Part shown: positions 17,791 to 25,705 of the stretch, piece after piece
Layout of the letters: each line of letters begins with the position of its first letter
Position numbering within the stretch: position 1 is the stretch's first letter
Assembly: GCA_001657315.1 (NCBI GenBank)
Contig: LYSV01000070.1
Location: forward strand, 1-51,954
DNA length: 51,954 nucleotides
DNA from: Flammeovirgaceae bacterium BBD 1991-12
GTDB lineage: Bacteria > Bacteroidota > Bacteroidia > Cytophagales > Cyclobacteriaceae
Direction: 5' to 3'
Translations under genes and position numbers: made by a program
The notes under the pieces: model-generated
The model's database searches: none
What the model was told of the DNA's origin: nothing
What the model saw: only the letters and a program-made list of their open reading frames with translations

Positions 17791-19218
17791 ATGAAGTTCC
17801 TTTTCCTGCCAACCGTGTTTCTTCTGTTTTTTGGGTGTACATTCAGTACGAGTGATGATAAACCTGCAGAGCGACCCAACATCCTGCTTTTCCTGGCAGA
17901 TGACTGGTCATGGCCACATGCCGGGGCTTATGGGGATTCTGTTGTGTCAACACCTGTTTTCGATAACCTGGCAGCAGAAGGGCTTTTGTTTGACAACGCT
18001 TTTTGTGCGACATCTTCATGCACAGCTTCAAGGGCGGCTTTACTAACCGGCATGTATCCGCATCAGTTGGAGGCAGGGGCTAATCTTTGGGGTTTTTTGC
18101 CGGCTAAGTTTCCCAACTACACTTCCATTCTGGCGGAACAGGGCTATCTGGTCGGACATGAACGCAAAGGCTGGGGCCCAGGGGACCATGAAGCCGGGGG
18201 TTACGAACATAATCCTGCAGGGAGACGTTTCAAAAACTTTGAAGTCTTTTATGATAGTCTGGAAGAAGATCAGCCCTTCTGTTATTGGTTCGGGAGTAAG
18301 GATCCCCATCGTCCCTATGATAAGGTGGATCAGTTACAAAACGGAGCTATGGCCGATGCAGTAAAGGTGCCGGACTTTTTGCCGAATGTGCCGGAAGTAA
18401 GGCAGGACATGCTGAATTACTATGCCGAGGTAGAACGCTTTGACCATGAGGTAGGTGAGATCCTGTCTTTTCTGGAAAAGAAGGGAGCTCTGGACAACAC
18501 CCTGATCGTGGTGACCAGTGATAACGGTATGCCTTTTCCAAGAGCCAAGGCCACTGTGTATGATGCCGGTGCACGTATGCCTATGGTTATGGCATGGAAA
18601 AACCAGCTCAGGGAGCCGAAAGTGGTTACCGCATTTGTCAATCTGATTGATCTGGCACCTACATTTTTAAAGGCGGCGGAGGTGTCCATACCTCCTGAAA
18701 TGGAGGGTAAGGACCTTTTTGATATTATTGACGGTAAGGCTGAAAACAGAGAAAACGTTTTCCTTGAGCGGGAAAGACACGCTTACGTTAGGAAGGACAA
18801 TGCCAGCTATCCGGTACGCGCTGTTCGCAATAAGGATTTTCTATATGTTAAAAATCTTGATCCGGAGCAGTGGCCTGCAGGTGATCCCGTACTGGTATAT
18901 GCCGTGGGACCTTACGGCGATGTGGATGGTTCTCCTTCCAGGGATTATATTCTGACCAACAAAGATCTGTCTTCCGATAGTCTGTTCTATAAGCTGGCTT
19001 TCGGAAAACGAAGCCGGGAAGAGTTGTATGATCTTAGTAAGGATCCATGGCAGTTGAAGAATGTGGTACATGACCCTGCCTATGACGGAGAAAGACAAAA
19101 ACTTGACGCCGTGCTGGAGCGTTGGAGAGATGAAAGCGATGACCCACGTTTGAATGGTGAATGGATCGATTTTAAGGATTATCCTTATTTTGGTCGCCCT
19201 GCCAGGGCAAAGCAATAG
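17791..19218 (+). CDS. Sulfatase (lipoprotein, formylglycine type)
   Basis: 475 residues. A lipoprotein signal with FFGC (Cys16) is followed by a short linker and the alkaline-phosphatase-fold sulfatase domain: RPNILLFLADDWSW with metal ligands Asp37-Asp38, the formylglycine-forming motif C-T-A-S-R at 77-81, LLTGMYPHQLEAG, and the second metal site VVTSDNGMPF. The C-T-A-S-R version, with Ala where many sulfatases have Pro, is accepted by anaerobic sulfatase-maturating enzymes; none is encoded in this window. It resembles the heparan N-sulfatase-like branch (inference from SCTASRAALLTG). It stands alone, with no glycoside hydrolase or SusCD neighbours, and ends 2 bases from the convergent regulator gene. 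Confidence 0.92.
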   Translation: MKFLFLPTVFLLFFGCTFSTSDDKPAERPNILLFLADDWSWPHAGAYGDSVVSTPVFDNLAAEGLLFDNAFCATSSCTASRAALLTGMYPHQLEAGANLWGFLPAKFPNYTSILAEQGYLVGHERKGWGPGDHEAGGYEHNPAGRRFKNFEVFYDSLEEDQPFCYWFGSKDPHRPYDKVDQLQNGAMADAVKVPDFLPNVPEVRQDMLNYYAEVERFDHEVGEILSFLEKKGALDNTLIVVTSDNGMPFPRAKATVYDAGARMPMVMAWKNQLREPKVVTAFVNLIDLAPTFLKAAEVSIPPEMEGKDLFDIIDGKAENRENVFLERERHAYVRKDNASYPVRAVRNKDFLYVKNLDPEQWPAGDPVLVYAVGPYGDVDGSPSRDYILTNKDLSSDSLFYKLAFGKRSREELYDLSKDPWQLKNVVHDPAYDGERQKLDAVLERWRDESDDPRLNGEWIDFKDYPYFGRPARAKQ

Positions 19219-19220
19219 AC

Positions 19221-19994
19221 TTAATCCAGCCCGCTGAACCAATCCTTAAATGCATGCACCTTTTCGCGGCTTACGATGATCTCCTTGTCGAAATCGAGAC
19301 GTGGTACTACTTTAAGGCGGCTGTTGGAGTACACCACCACATCGGTGATGCCGTCAATATTCAGGACAAAGGAGCGGTTTGCCCTGAAAAAAACTTTGGG
19401 GTCCAGCATTTCTTCAAGGTCTTCCAGCTTGAAGTCAATGATAAATTTCCTGTTCTCATCGGTAACAAGGTATACATTACGTCCTTCAGCATAGAAAAAC
19501 GCTACTTTGTCTGTGGTGATCGACTTAATATGCTCCCCAAGCTTCACCATGAACCGGTTTTTATAGCTTTTTTGTTGCAAATGGGACAAGACGGCATTGA
19601 TATCAATATCCGTTTTGTGATTTGATCCAAGGTTCCTTTTCAGGTCATCAAATTTTTCAAGGGAAGCGGTCAGATCAGTGAAGGTGATCGGTTTCAACAG
19701 GTAGTCAATACTGTTCACTCTGAATGCATCGATAGCATATTCATCGAAGGCAGTGATAAAAATGATAGGTTTGTGGATCCTGATCCGGTCAAAAATATCA
19801 AAACTCTTACCATCCAGTAGTTGAATATCCATAAAGATCAGATCAGCTCTTTCCTGATGATCCTTCAGCCATTCTACGGATGATTGTACCGAATTCAGTT
19901 TATCAAGAACCTCAATTTCCTGATCATATCTTTTCAGGTATCTTTCCAGCTTTTCGGCAGCCGGCACTTCATCTTCAATGATGAGAACGTTCAT
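19221..19994 (-). CDS. LytTR-family response regulator
   Basis: 257 residues. Receiver: Glu7-Asp8, phospho-acceptor Asp56 (LIFMDIQLLDG), Thr81 (FITAFDEYAI) and Lys101 (LLKPITF). The LytTR DNA-binding domain covers about 150-250 (FMVKLGEHIKSI, VAFFYAEGRNVYLV, FFRANRSFVLNI). Its ATG directly follows the stop of the pseudokinase gene (TAA-ATG at 19994/19995), so it is the last gene of a compact unit of kinase, pseudokinase and regulator. It is closely similar to the regulator at 4381-5139. The stop codon is only 2 bases from that of the convergent sulfatase gene, so there is no room for a conventional terminator. Confidence 0.93.
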   Translation of the reverse strand: MNVLIIEDEVPAAEKLERYLKRYDQEIEVLDKLNSVQSSVEWLKDHQERADLIFMDIQLLDGKSFDIFDRIRIHKPIIFITAFDEYAIDAFRVNSIDYLLKPITFTDLTASLEKFDDLKRNLGSNHKTDIDINAVLSHLQQKSYKNRFMVKLGEHIKSITTDKVAFFYAEGRNVYLVTDENRKFIIDFKLEDLEEMLDPKVFFRANRSFVLNIDGITDVVVYSNSRLKVVPRLDFDKEIIVSREKVHAFKDWFSGLD

Positions 19995-21059
19995 TTAATT
20001 CTGTGATTCTAATTCCAGTGGTTCCTCCACTTCCTCGAGCAAAGGTATTTTAATATAGCTAAAATCATAGGCCTTCACACATACTACCGGTTTGTCACTG
20101 TAGAAGGCATATGACTTTTGAATGGTTTCCAGGGCGTTATCAGCGAAGTCGAACCTGCTTAACCGATCATTGAGCTCATGCTGAATGACCATATAGCCAT
20201 CACTCTCCTCCAGGGTCAATTCTATCTTCAGCGGCCTGAACCGGTTAATGATCGTAGTACGTACGATCATTTCGATCAGGTTGGGGAAAGTACCCGGTAC
20301 TACCGGAGTATCTTCAAAACTGCCGGGGACATTCACTTTCAGGCTGATCTGATCATCAAACTGATAGTTAAGCAGATAAACGATGTTCTGCGCTGCTCTT
20401 GTTTCCTGCCGAAGGGTGGAGAGTTCCACCTTTCTATGGCTCAGAATATAGCGGTAGACCGACGAGAGATGATCGATATAGTCTTCACTTTCTTCCACAT
20501 TGCGGTGGATAAGTGTGATCAGCATCTCCAGGCTTTCGTACAAAAGCTGAGGGTTCACCTCATTTTTGAATTGTGTGAGCTCCGATTCGAGCGCCTCGGT
20601 TTTGATCTGCTCGTTTTCCATCATCCGCGCGTTCTTCTTGTGCACGTAGATGTTGCTGAAATACAAAAGGTTGTACAACAGGCTTGCTACACCATAAATG
20701 GCATTAAAAACGATCAACTGACTTTGGGCAATGCTGAAATTATAGACCCATTTAAAGTACAGAGATATAGCCAGACTAATGACGACTATGGAGAGTACAA
20801 GACCACCAAGAACCTGAGTAATGATCCTGCTTTTCAACACTTGTGGAAAAAACCGCTCCAAAAGCACCACATTCATCCTCAGTACCTCTGACAGCAGATA
20901 GGTCAGCCCTATACAAACATAGACTTCCTGATTGGTGAATGTGGAACTAAGCTGGGCCAGGTCATTGTTGATCAACAATATGAGCAGATAGGTGAGTATA
21001 CCAAAAACAGCCGGGGTCAGCAAACGGAAAAAGGCATTATGGATGAAGATCTTTTTCAT
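19995..21059 (-). CDS. LytS-like pseudokinase lacking the phospho-acceptor His
   Basis: 354 residues with four predicted membrane helices (about 13-31, 46-60, 80-103, 115-136) and a linker like that of LytS kinases. At the place of the phospho-acceptor the sequence is FKNEVNPQLLYESLEML: residue 171 is Gln (codon CAG) where active members have His in NPHFLFN. The N-box is also lost (LIEMIVRTTIINRF instead of LxENAxKH) and there is no glycine-rich lid before IQKSYAFYSDK. The frame is intact over full length, so this is a maintained protein, not a pseudogene. ATGA overlap with the kinase gene at 21056-21059 and direct abutment with the regulator gene suggest a regulatory partner for the kinase (inference). 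Confidence 0.85.
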   Translation of the reverse strand: MKKIFIHNAFFRLLTPAVFGILTYLLILLINNDLAQLSSTFTNQEVYVCIGLTYLLSEVLRMNVVLLERFFPQVLKSRIITQVLGGLVLSIVVISLAISLYFKWVYNFSIAQSQLIVFNAIYGVASLLYNLLYFSNIYVHKKNARMMENEQIKTEALESELTQFKNEVNPQLLYESLEMLITLIHRNVEESEDYIDHLSSVYRYILSHRKVELSTLRQETRAAQNIVYLLNYQFDDQISLKVNVPGSFEDTPVVPGTFPNLIEMIVRTTIINRFRPLKIELTLEESDGYMVIQHELNDRLSRFDFADNALETIQKSYAFYSDKPVVCVKAYDFSYIKIPLLEEVEEPLELESQN

Positions 21060-22141
21060 GCCGACTTTGCTATTTCGTTTATTACGGGCAGTTGTATGGT
21101 GAATTTACCGCTGTCTTCTACCTTGATCTGCCTTTTCGTGAAGTATTCGTACCTTTTTTTAATGTTTTCCAGTCCTACGTGGAATGAACTCACATTGGCA
21201 GGGGCGGTGGTCTTGGTATTGGTGACCCTTATGTCCGTGTTGTCTATCGCATGTATATAGATGCTCAGTGGCTGCTCACGGGTTATCGTGTTATGTTTCA
21301 CGGCATTTTCCACCAGCATTTGCAAGGTCAGGGGCGGCATTTTACTTTTCATCACATTACGGGGCAGATTGATATCAATTTTGAGGTTGTTCTCAAACCT
21401 GACCTGCAGGAGGTAGTTGTAGGATTTTACAAACTCCACTTCTTCTTCAAGGGTAACAAACTGCTTTTCATTGTTGCTAAGGATGTACTGATAGGTCTCC
21501 GCCAACCTCCTGATGAAGTCCTCGGCAAGGTCCGGGTCTTTAAAGATCAGCGAGGAGATCGTGTTCAGACAATTGAACAGGTAGTGCGGACTCAGTTGAC
21601 TTTTCAAGGCTTCAAACTGAAGCTGAAGCTGCTTACGACGCCCCTTTACATGATCAATTTGTACGATGGCGTATTGTTTGTAGGAAAACAGTGCAAAATA
21701 GATGATCGTATAAATGATCACTCCGGCCAGCGTGATGATCCATAGCTTAAGAATGGTCTCATGATGAGTTACCCATAGCTCGCCAAGCCGGGCATTGGCA
21801 TCAAATGAGAGAAGAAATATACCCCCAAACAGTAAAATAATGGTGATGGCAATGAAGGAGTTGATCACAATACCCAACAATAGTCTCCCCGCCATATACT
21901 TCCGCCATGGTATCCATTTGTCCAGTTTTTTATCGGAAAGGAAGATCAGTACTCCAATAACATTGGCCACCAGAATACTTAGCAGTGCATAGGAATAGTT
22001 GCTGTCTACCCCTGGCGCCACACCTTTTACACTGTAGTACAGATAGGTATAATATAACAGACCGATGGAGGTGGAGATTGTCAGGCCCAGCCAGAACTTA
22101 CGCATAGTGTTTGAGTACAGTATTGTCCGGTTCACCCCCAT
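21056..22141 (-). CDS. LytS-type sensor histidine kinase
   Basis: 361 residues; an alternative start at the ATG at 22105 would remove 12 residues. Four membrane helices (about 16-36, 50-68, 88-112, 133-152) are followed by the His_kinase domain. His186 in LSPHYLFNCLNTISSL and the N-box MLVENAVKHN are intact; the lid motif is HVGLENIKKRY, with His in place of the first Gly. It should autophosphorylate and pass phosphate to the LytTR regulator two genes downstream. The intervening gene encodes a degenerate copy of the same architecture, so a heteromeric sensor is plausible. The solenoid repeat gene lies just 59 bases upstream on the same strand. Confidence 0.92.
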   Translation of the reverse strand: MGVNRTILYSNTMRKFWLGLTISTSIGLLYYTYLYYSVKGVAPGVDSNYSYALLSILVANVIGVLIFLSDKKLDKWIPWRKYMAGRLLLGIVINSFIAITIILLFGGIFLLSFDANARLGELWVTHHETILKLWIITLAGVIIYTIIYFALFSYKQYAIVQIDHVKGRRKQLQLQFEALKSQLSPHYLFNCLNTISSLIFKDPDLAEDFIRRLAETYQYILSNNEKQFVTLEEEVEFVKSYNYLLQVRFENNLKIDINLPRNVMKSKMPPLTLQMLVENAVKHNTITREQPLSIYIHAIDNTDIRVTNTKTTAPANVSSFHVGLENIKKRYEYFTKRQIKVEDSGKFTIQLPVINEIAKSA

Positions 22142-22200
22142 ATCGCTCTCAATCTAATCAAATTAGAGATCAAATTGAAGTTCAGGAGGTAGTTGCTTAA

Positions 22201-23712
22201 CTAATCAATGGCTCTTATTGTTCTTCCGTAATAGGTATCCGAACGTATCTCCTGGGCGGCACTTCTGTAGGCGTTTCGAAGCTCACTGTCTCCACTCCGT
22301 ACCTGAGGAGCCAGCGCCTGCAGCGCCTCTGCACAGTAATAGTCCGAATTGATCTCCGATGCTGAGTGGATCAGGGAAAGCAGTGTAGCCTTATTGAGGT
22401 CTTTCCGGGCCGCTTTTTTGATGATGGAGGAGGCATAGTGCGATGAATTGATGTCGGATATAGCATCTGCCAGGTCGCCTGTGGCCATTTCAGTAAGGTC
22501 CTGCTCATCAAGCATCTTACTTAAAACTGCGGCGGAGTAGTAGTCCGATGACAGGCGCTCGTCCACCAGCTTAATGATCTTTACCTGTATCTCATTATTC
22601 AGCTGGTTTTCGAGGAGTTCTGAAAAAACACTGGCCATTTCGTAGTCAGAACTTATATTGGCCACCGCTTCTATCAGGTTTTCGAAGGACTTGGAAGACA
22701 GATTGTCGAGTTCCATTGCCTTTTTGAGTATCTGGCTCTGATAGTAGTCGGAGTTGATATCCTCGGATGTTTCGATGATCTCATCCAACGTCTCCCCTGT
22801 AACATTTCTCAGTTCGAGCACTTCAGAAAGTACTGCTGCCTGATAGTAATCAGAGTTGATATCCCGGACAGCCTCCATGATTTTGGTCAGTGAACCCGAA
22901 GAGGGTTCATAGTGCTCAATCGCGTCTTTTAATATGGAAGAGGAGTAATGATCACTGTCGATGTTTTTTACCGCGCCAAGATAAGCCTCAGCCAGTTGAT
23001 CATTTCTAAGAAAGAGGTCGCTGTTTTCCTTTAATATCTGTGAGAGGTAATAGTCAGAATCGATCTCATCTCCGAACTCTTTCACTGCTTTGGCAAGATC
23101 GTTGTTGGACAGTCCTTTCTTAGCCAGCAGCTTCTTTGCATAGATAGCTTTCACATAGTCACTGTCCAGCCTCGATATTTCATTGAGCACAGCATCTACG
23201 CCCCCCTTCTGATAATACCGGTTGACACGACTTTCGGAAGCAATGCCGGTAGACCTGACAATATCCGGGAGGATCTCGGCGAGCCATTCCCGCCCATTGG
23301 GCTCCCATTCCAGTTCCTTTCTTCCTTCAAAGTATTGCTTTCGCAGTCCGCCGGAGCGGGATTCGATAATGATGGACCGTTTGCTGCCAAAGGTGGTTTT
23401 GCTGACTTCAAAATACCCGCCTGAGGAAATACTTTTAATGTCCTTGTCATCATCCGTAACTTCAATATCACCTTTGTATTCGATATTGAAGCTGTTCATT
23501 ACCCCGGATCGTCTCGAGTGGTGGACCTTGTTGTTGGAGATGATGACCCTTTTGTCACTGCTGGTAATTACAGTGCGCTGTCCCATGGTTTGTGCTGACC
23601 AGGCAACCAACAGGACAGCAATCATCAACGTGGTTACCATTGATCCGAAAGTTGACCGCTTTCGGAATCCGTGTGCAAGTTTTTGACCCTGAAAATGCAT
23701 GTTGTTATTCAT
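22201..23712 (-). CDS. Exported alpha-solenoid repeat protein (INSDYY repeats)
   Basis: 503 residues from the ATG at 23712 (a longer frame begins at 23760). A membrane or signal segment lies at about 25-45 (MVTTLMIAVLLVAWSAQTMGQ region). Residues about 46-130 are beta-rich and polar, resembling DUF4097-like adhesion domains (VRSSD-type strands such as VIISNNKV). From about 183 to the end there are nine or ten repeats of about 34 residues, each containing I-N/D-S-D-Y-Y followed by a short helix pair, for example DINSDYYQAAVLSEVLEL and EIDSDYYLSQILKENSDL. This predicts a HEAT-like alpha-solenoid. The function is unknown; the 59-base gap to the downstream kinase suggests shared transcription. 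Confidence 0.8.
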   Translation of the reverse strand: MNNNMHFQGQKLAHGFRKRSTFGSMVTTLMIAVLLVAWSAQTMGQRTVITSSDKRVIISNNKVHHSRRSGVMNSFNIEYKGDIEVTDDDKDIKSISSGGYFEVSKTTFGSKRSIIIESRSGGLRKQYFEGRKELEWEPNGREWLAEILPDIVRSTGIASESRVNRYYQKGGVDAVLNEISRLDSDYVKAIYAKKLLAKKGLSNNDLAKAVKEFGDEIDSDYYLSQILKENSDLFLRNDQLAEAYLGAVKNIDSDHYSSSILKDAIEHYEPSSGSLTKIMEAVRDINSDYYQAAVLSEVLELRNVTGETLDEIIETSEDINSDYYQSQILKKAMELDNLSSKSFENLIEAVANISSDYEMASVFSELLENQLNNEIQVKIIKLVDERLSSDYYSAAVLSKMLDEQDLTEMATGDLADAISDINSSHYASSIIKKAARKDLNKATLLSLIHSASEINSDYYCAEALQALAPQVRSGDSELRNAYRSAAQEIRSDTYYGRTIRAID

Positions 23713-23973
23713 TTGAGTTTCTGAATGAATTACACTACAATTATCCCTGATTTGTTGCACACCTTATTATGGAGATGTAGTCAACTGTAGAACCTATGTA
23801 TTGAAATGTGGGAATTTTGTAGCTAAGAAACAGGTGGTTTTTGGTGAAAAAGATTCTGTGGAAGCTACATCCGTTTTGGATCTTCCACCTGGGCTTGCTC
23901 ATTTGATGAATCTATCAAAGCACCTTTCATTCAAACATGCTGTCTCATAAACTTTTCTATATGTTACGTCGGC

Positions 23974-24603
23974 TCAATGATTTCCATTGTTTATGGATCC
24001 AAGATTAAACAATCCTATGTAAAACAGACCGGTCAAATACATGGTAAATGCTATCAAACCGGTGTAACCACCGAAAGCTACTGCCAATGCATAAATGGAT
24101 GCACCGGCCATTATCATGATCACTGCGGCTTTAGGAAATAGTCTGGTCTTTAACCACGCTGTTCCCAGCAGCACAAAGCCGAGGGCAAAGGTCAGCGAGA
24201 AGAGTGAATATAGCAGCACAATGGATCGTGACTGGAGGAATACGCCTTCCGTTATAAGAAATACTGCCTTGATATTGTCTGCTATTTCCGGCCAGATGAA
24301 AGTTTCCCAGCTGAGTAAACAACCGTGAATAAAGAATGCTGATATTACCAGAATGAAGCCTGACCGTCCTGACCACCCCACATTCTTCTCATGACTGTGA
24401 TGTAAAGACACTATGGCAAAAATACCGATGGGAACAGCTATCCAGCCGATAGTGTTAATGAGTGGCCAGTATTCATGACTAACCATGTCTCTGTAGTTTG
24501 CGAGGTCGCCATGAAAAGGCAGTGCAAAATGCCACAGACATGCAAAAGCAAGCATCATGGTGGCATAAACCATGAGCAGAATACCGGAATTCCTTTGGTT
24601 CAT
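23974..24603 (-). CDS. Six-helix integral membrane protein, unknown function
   Basis: 209 residues with about six or seven hydrophobic helices, beginning NSGILLMVYATMMLAFACLW and ending IAFTMYLTGLFYIGLFNLG. There are no charged catalytic motifs that I recognise. Its ATG is 2 bases after the stop of the AraC-type regulator gene, so the two form an operon, and the membrane protein may be a target or effector of that regulator's ligand. DUF4386-type proteins have a similar size and hydropathy, but I cannot claim membership. Confidence is high that it is a gene and low for any function. Confidence 0.8.
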   Translation of the reverse strand: MNQRNSGILLMVYATMMLAFACLWHFALPFHGDLANYRDMVSHEYWPLINTIGWIAVPIGIFAIVSLHHSHEKNVGWSGRSGFILVISAFFIHGCLLSWETFIWPEIADNIKAVFLITEGVFLQSRSIVLLYSLFSLTFALGFVLLGTAWLKTRLFPKAAVIMIMAGASIYALAVAFGGYTGLIAFTMYLTGLFYIGLFNLGSINNGNH

Positions 24604-24605
24604 GG

Positions 24606-25505
24606 CTATGATTCTTTTACGGGTATAAAGATCTCCATTTCCGAATCAGGATGATCCGGCCCGAAATACTTAGCCGCGTCATAACGCTCAAAATCATCCC
24701 TTGTGTCCAGCTCATAGGCTGAATTCATCAGCCATGTGCCATAGGCATAGTCAAATGACATCTGGATATTGGCCATGGAACCCTTGTGTATGAAGACTGC
24801 GTACCTGCCCCCGCTCAATGTATGGACCTCCATACCATCGGGTACACTTTTCGTGTCATTTACTTCTACCGCAGCCCATTTTTCAAACTCCATAGTTTCC
24901 GTAAAGCCTTCCATCCTGAAATCAGGGTCATAAGGATGTACTTCGTAGTAACCGGTGTGCTGGTCATCTTTGATCTCATTCATACGGGCCATGAACTGAA
25001 TCCATAGTTCAGGTATCCGGTTGTTTGCCAACGAGGTTTTGGTGCGTATTCCAACAAGCTTTCTTTCGGGGACTTCTACAATTTTTGGTTCCATAGTAAT
25101 ATTGCTTTTTAGATGGCGTAATCTTGAAACAGATAATTTGCTCCGTCCGTAGGCAATCTGATGTACGTTGTGCTTTCGATACATGCCAGGGGTTATACGA
25201 TAAACACGTTTGAAGGAACGGGTGTAGGCCTCCTGTGATTCAAACTGATAATCCATAGCTATCGAAAGGATAGACCTGCCGGATGATATCAGATCCACCG
25301 AGGATCTCGAGATCCTTCGACGCCGGACATAGCTGCCCACTGTTTCACCCGTCATCGTAGCAAAAACCCGGATAAAATGATACTTTGAAAAGCATGCCTT
25401 CTCTGCGATCAGGTCTACCGGGAGTTTGTTTTTCAGATTGTTTTCAATGAACTCTACGGCTTTTTCTATACGTTGAACGTAGTCGCTCTTTATCGTTTCA
25501 TTCAT
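24606..25505 (-). CDS. AraC-family regulator with GyrI-like effector domain
   Basis: 299 residues from the ATG at 25505 (a TTG two codons upstream is also in frame). The N-terminal AraC DNA-binding domain with its two helix-turn-helix units covers about 8-110 (AVEFIENNLKNKLPVDLIAEKACFSKYHFIRVFATMTGETVGSYVRRRRIS; SIAMDYQFESQEAYTRSFKRVYRITPGMYRK, given here in shortened phrases only: KLPVDLIAEKACFSKYHF and DYQFESQEAYTRSFKRVY). Residues about 140-299 form the GyrI-like small-molecule-binding domain (VEVPERKLVGIRTKTSL ... MEIFIPVK). This architecture matches the Rob/SoxS-like multidrug sensors. It heads a two-gene unit with the membrane protein downstream. Confidence 0.92.
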   Translation of the reverse strand: MNETIKSDYVQRIEKAVEFIENNLKNKLPVDLIAEKACFSKYHFIRVFATMTGETVGSYVRRRRISRSSVDLISSGRSILSIAMDYQFESQEAYTRSFKRVYRITPGMYRKHNVHQIAYGRSKLSVSRLRHLKSNITMEPKIVEVPERKLVGIRTKTSLANNRIPELWIQFMARMNEIKDDQHTGYYEVHPYDPDFRMEGFTETMEFEKWAAVEVNDTKSVPDGMEVHTLSGGRYAVFIHKGSMANIQMSFDYAYGTWLMNSAYELDTRDDFERYDAAKYFGPDHPDSEMEIFIPVKES

Positions 25506-25705
25506 TGACAATGTTAAGGGTTATGCCTTCCGGTTTTTTGATAATTATTGCGAAGTCCGAACGATTGTGGGGCGGCCGGATGTAAACGATCAATTACTTT
25601 ACTGCTATCGTCCCGGCAAAGGTATTACAGTCAGGCTTACTCTCACATGCCTGTGTCCTGATCAGGGATTGAGAGGGGTATAAACGAATGGTCCTGGTCT
25701 AAAAG

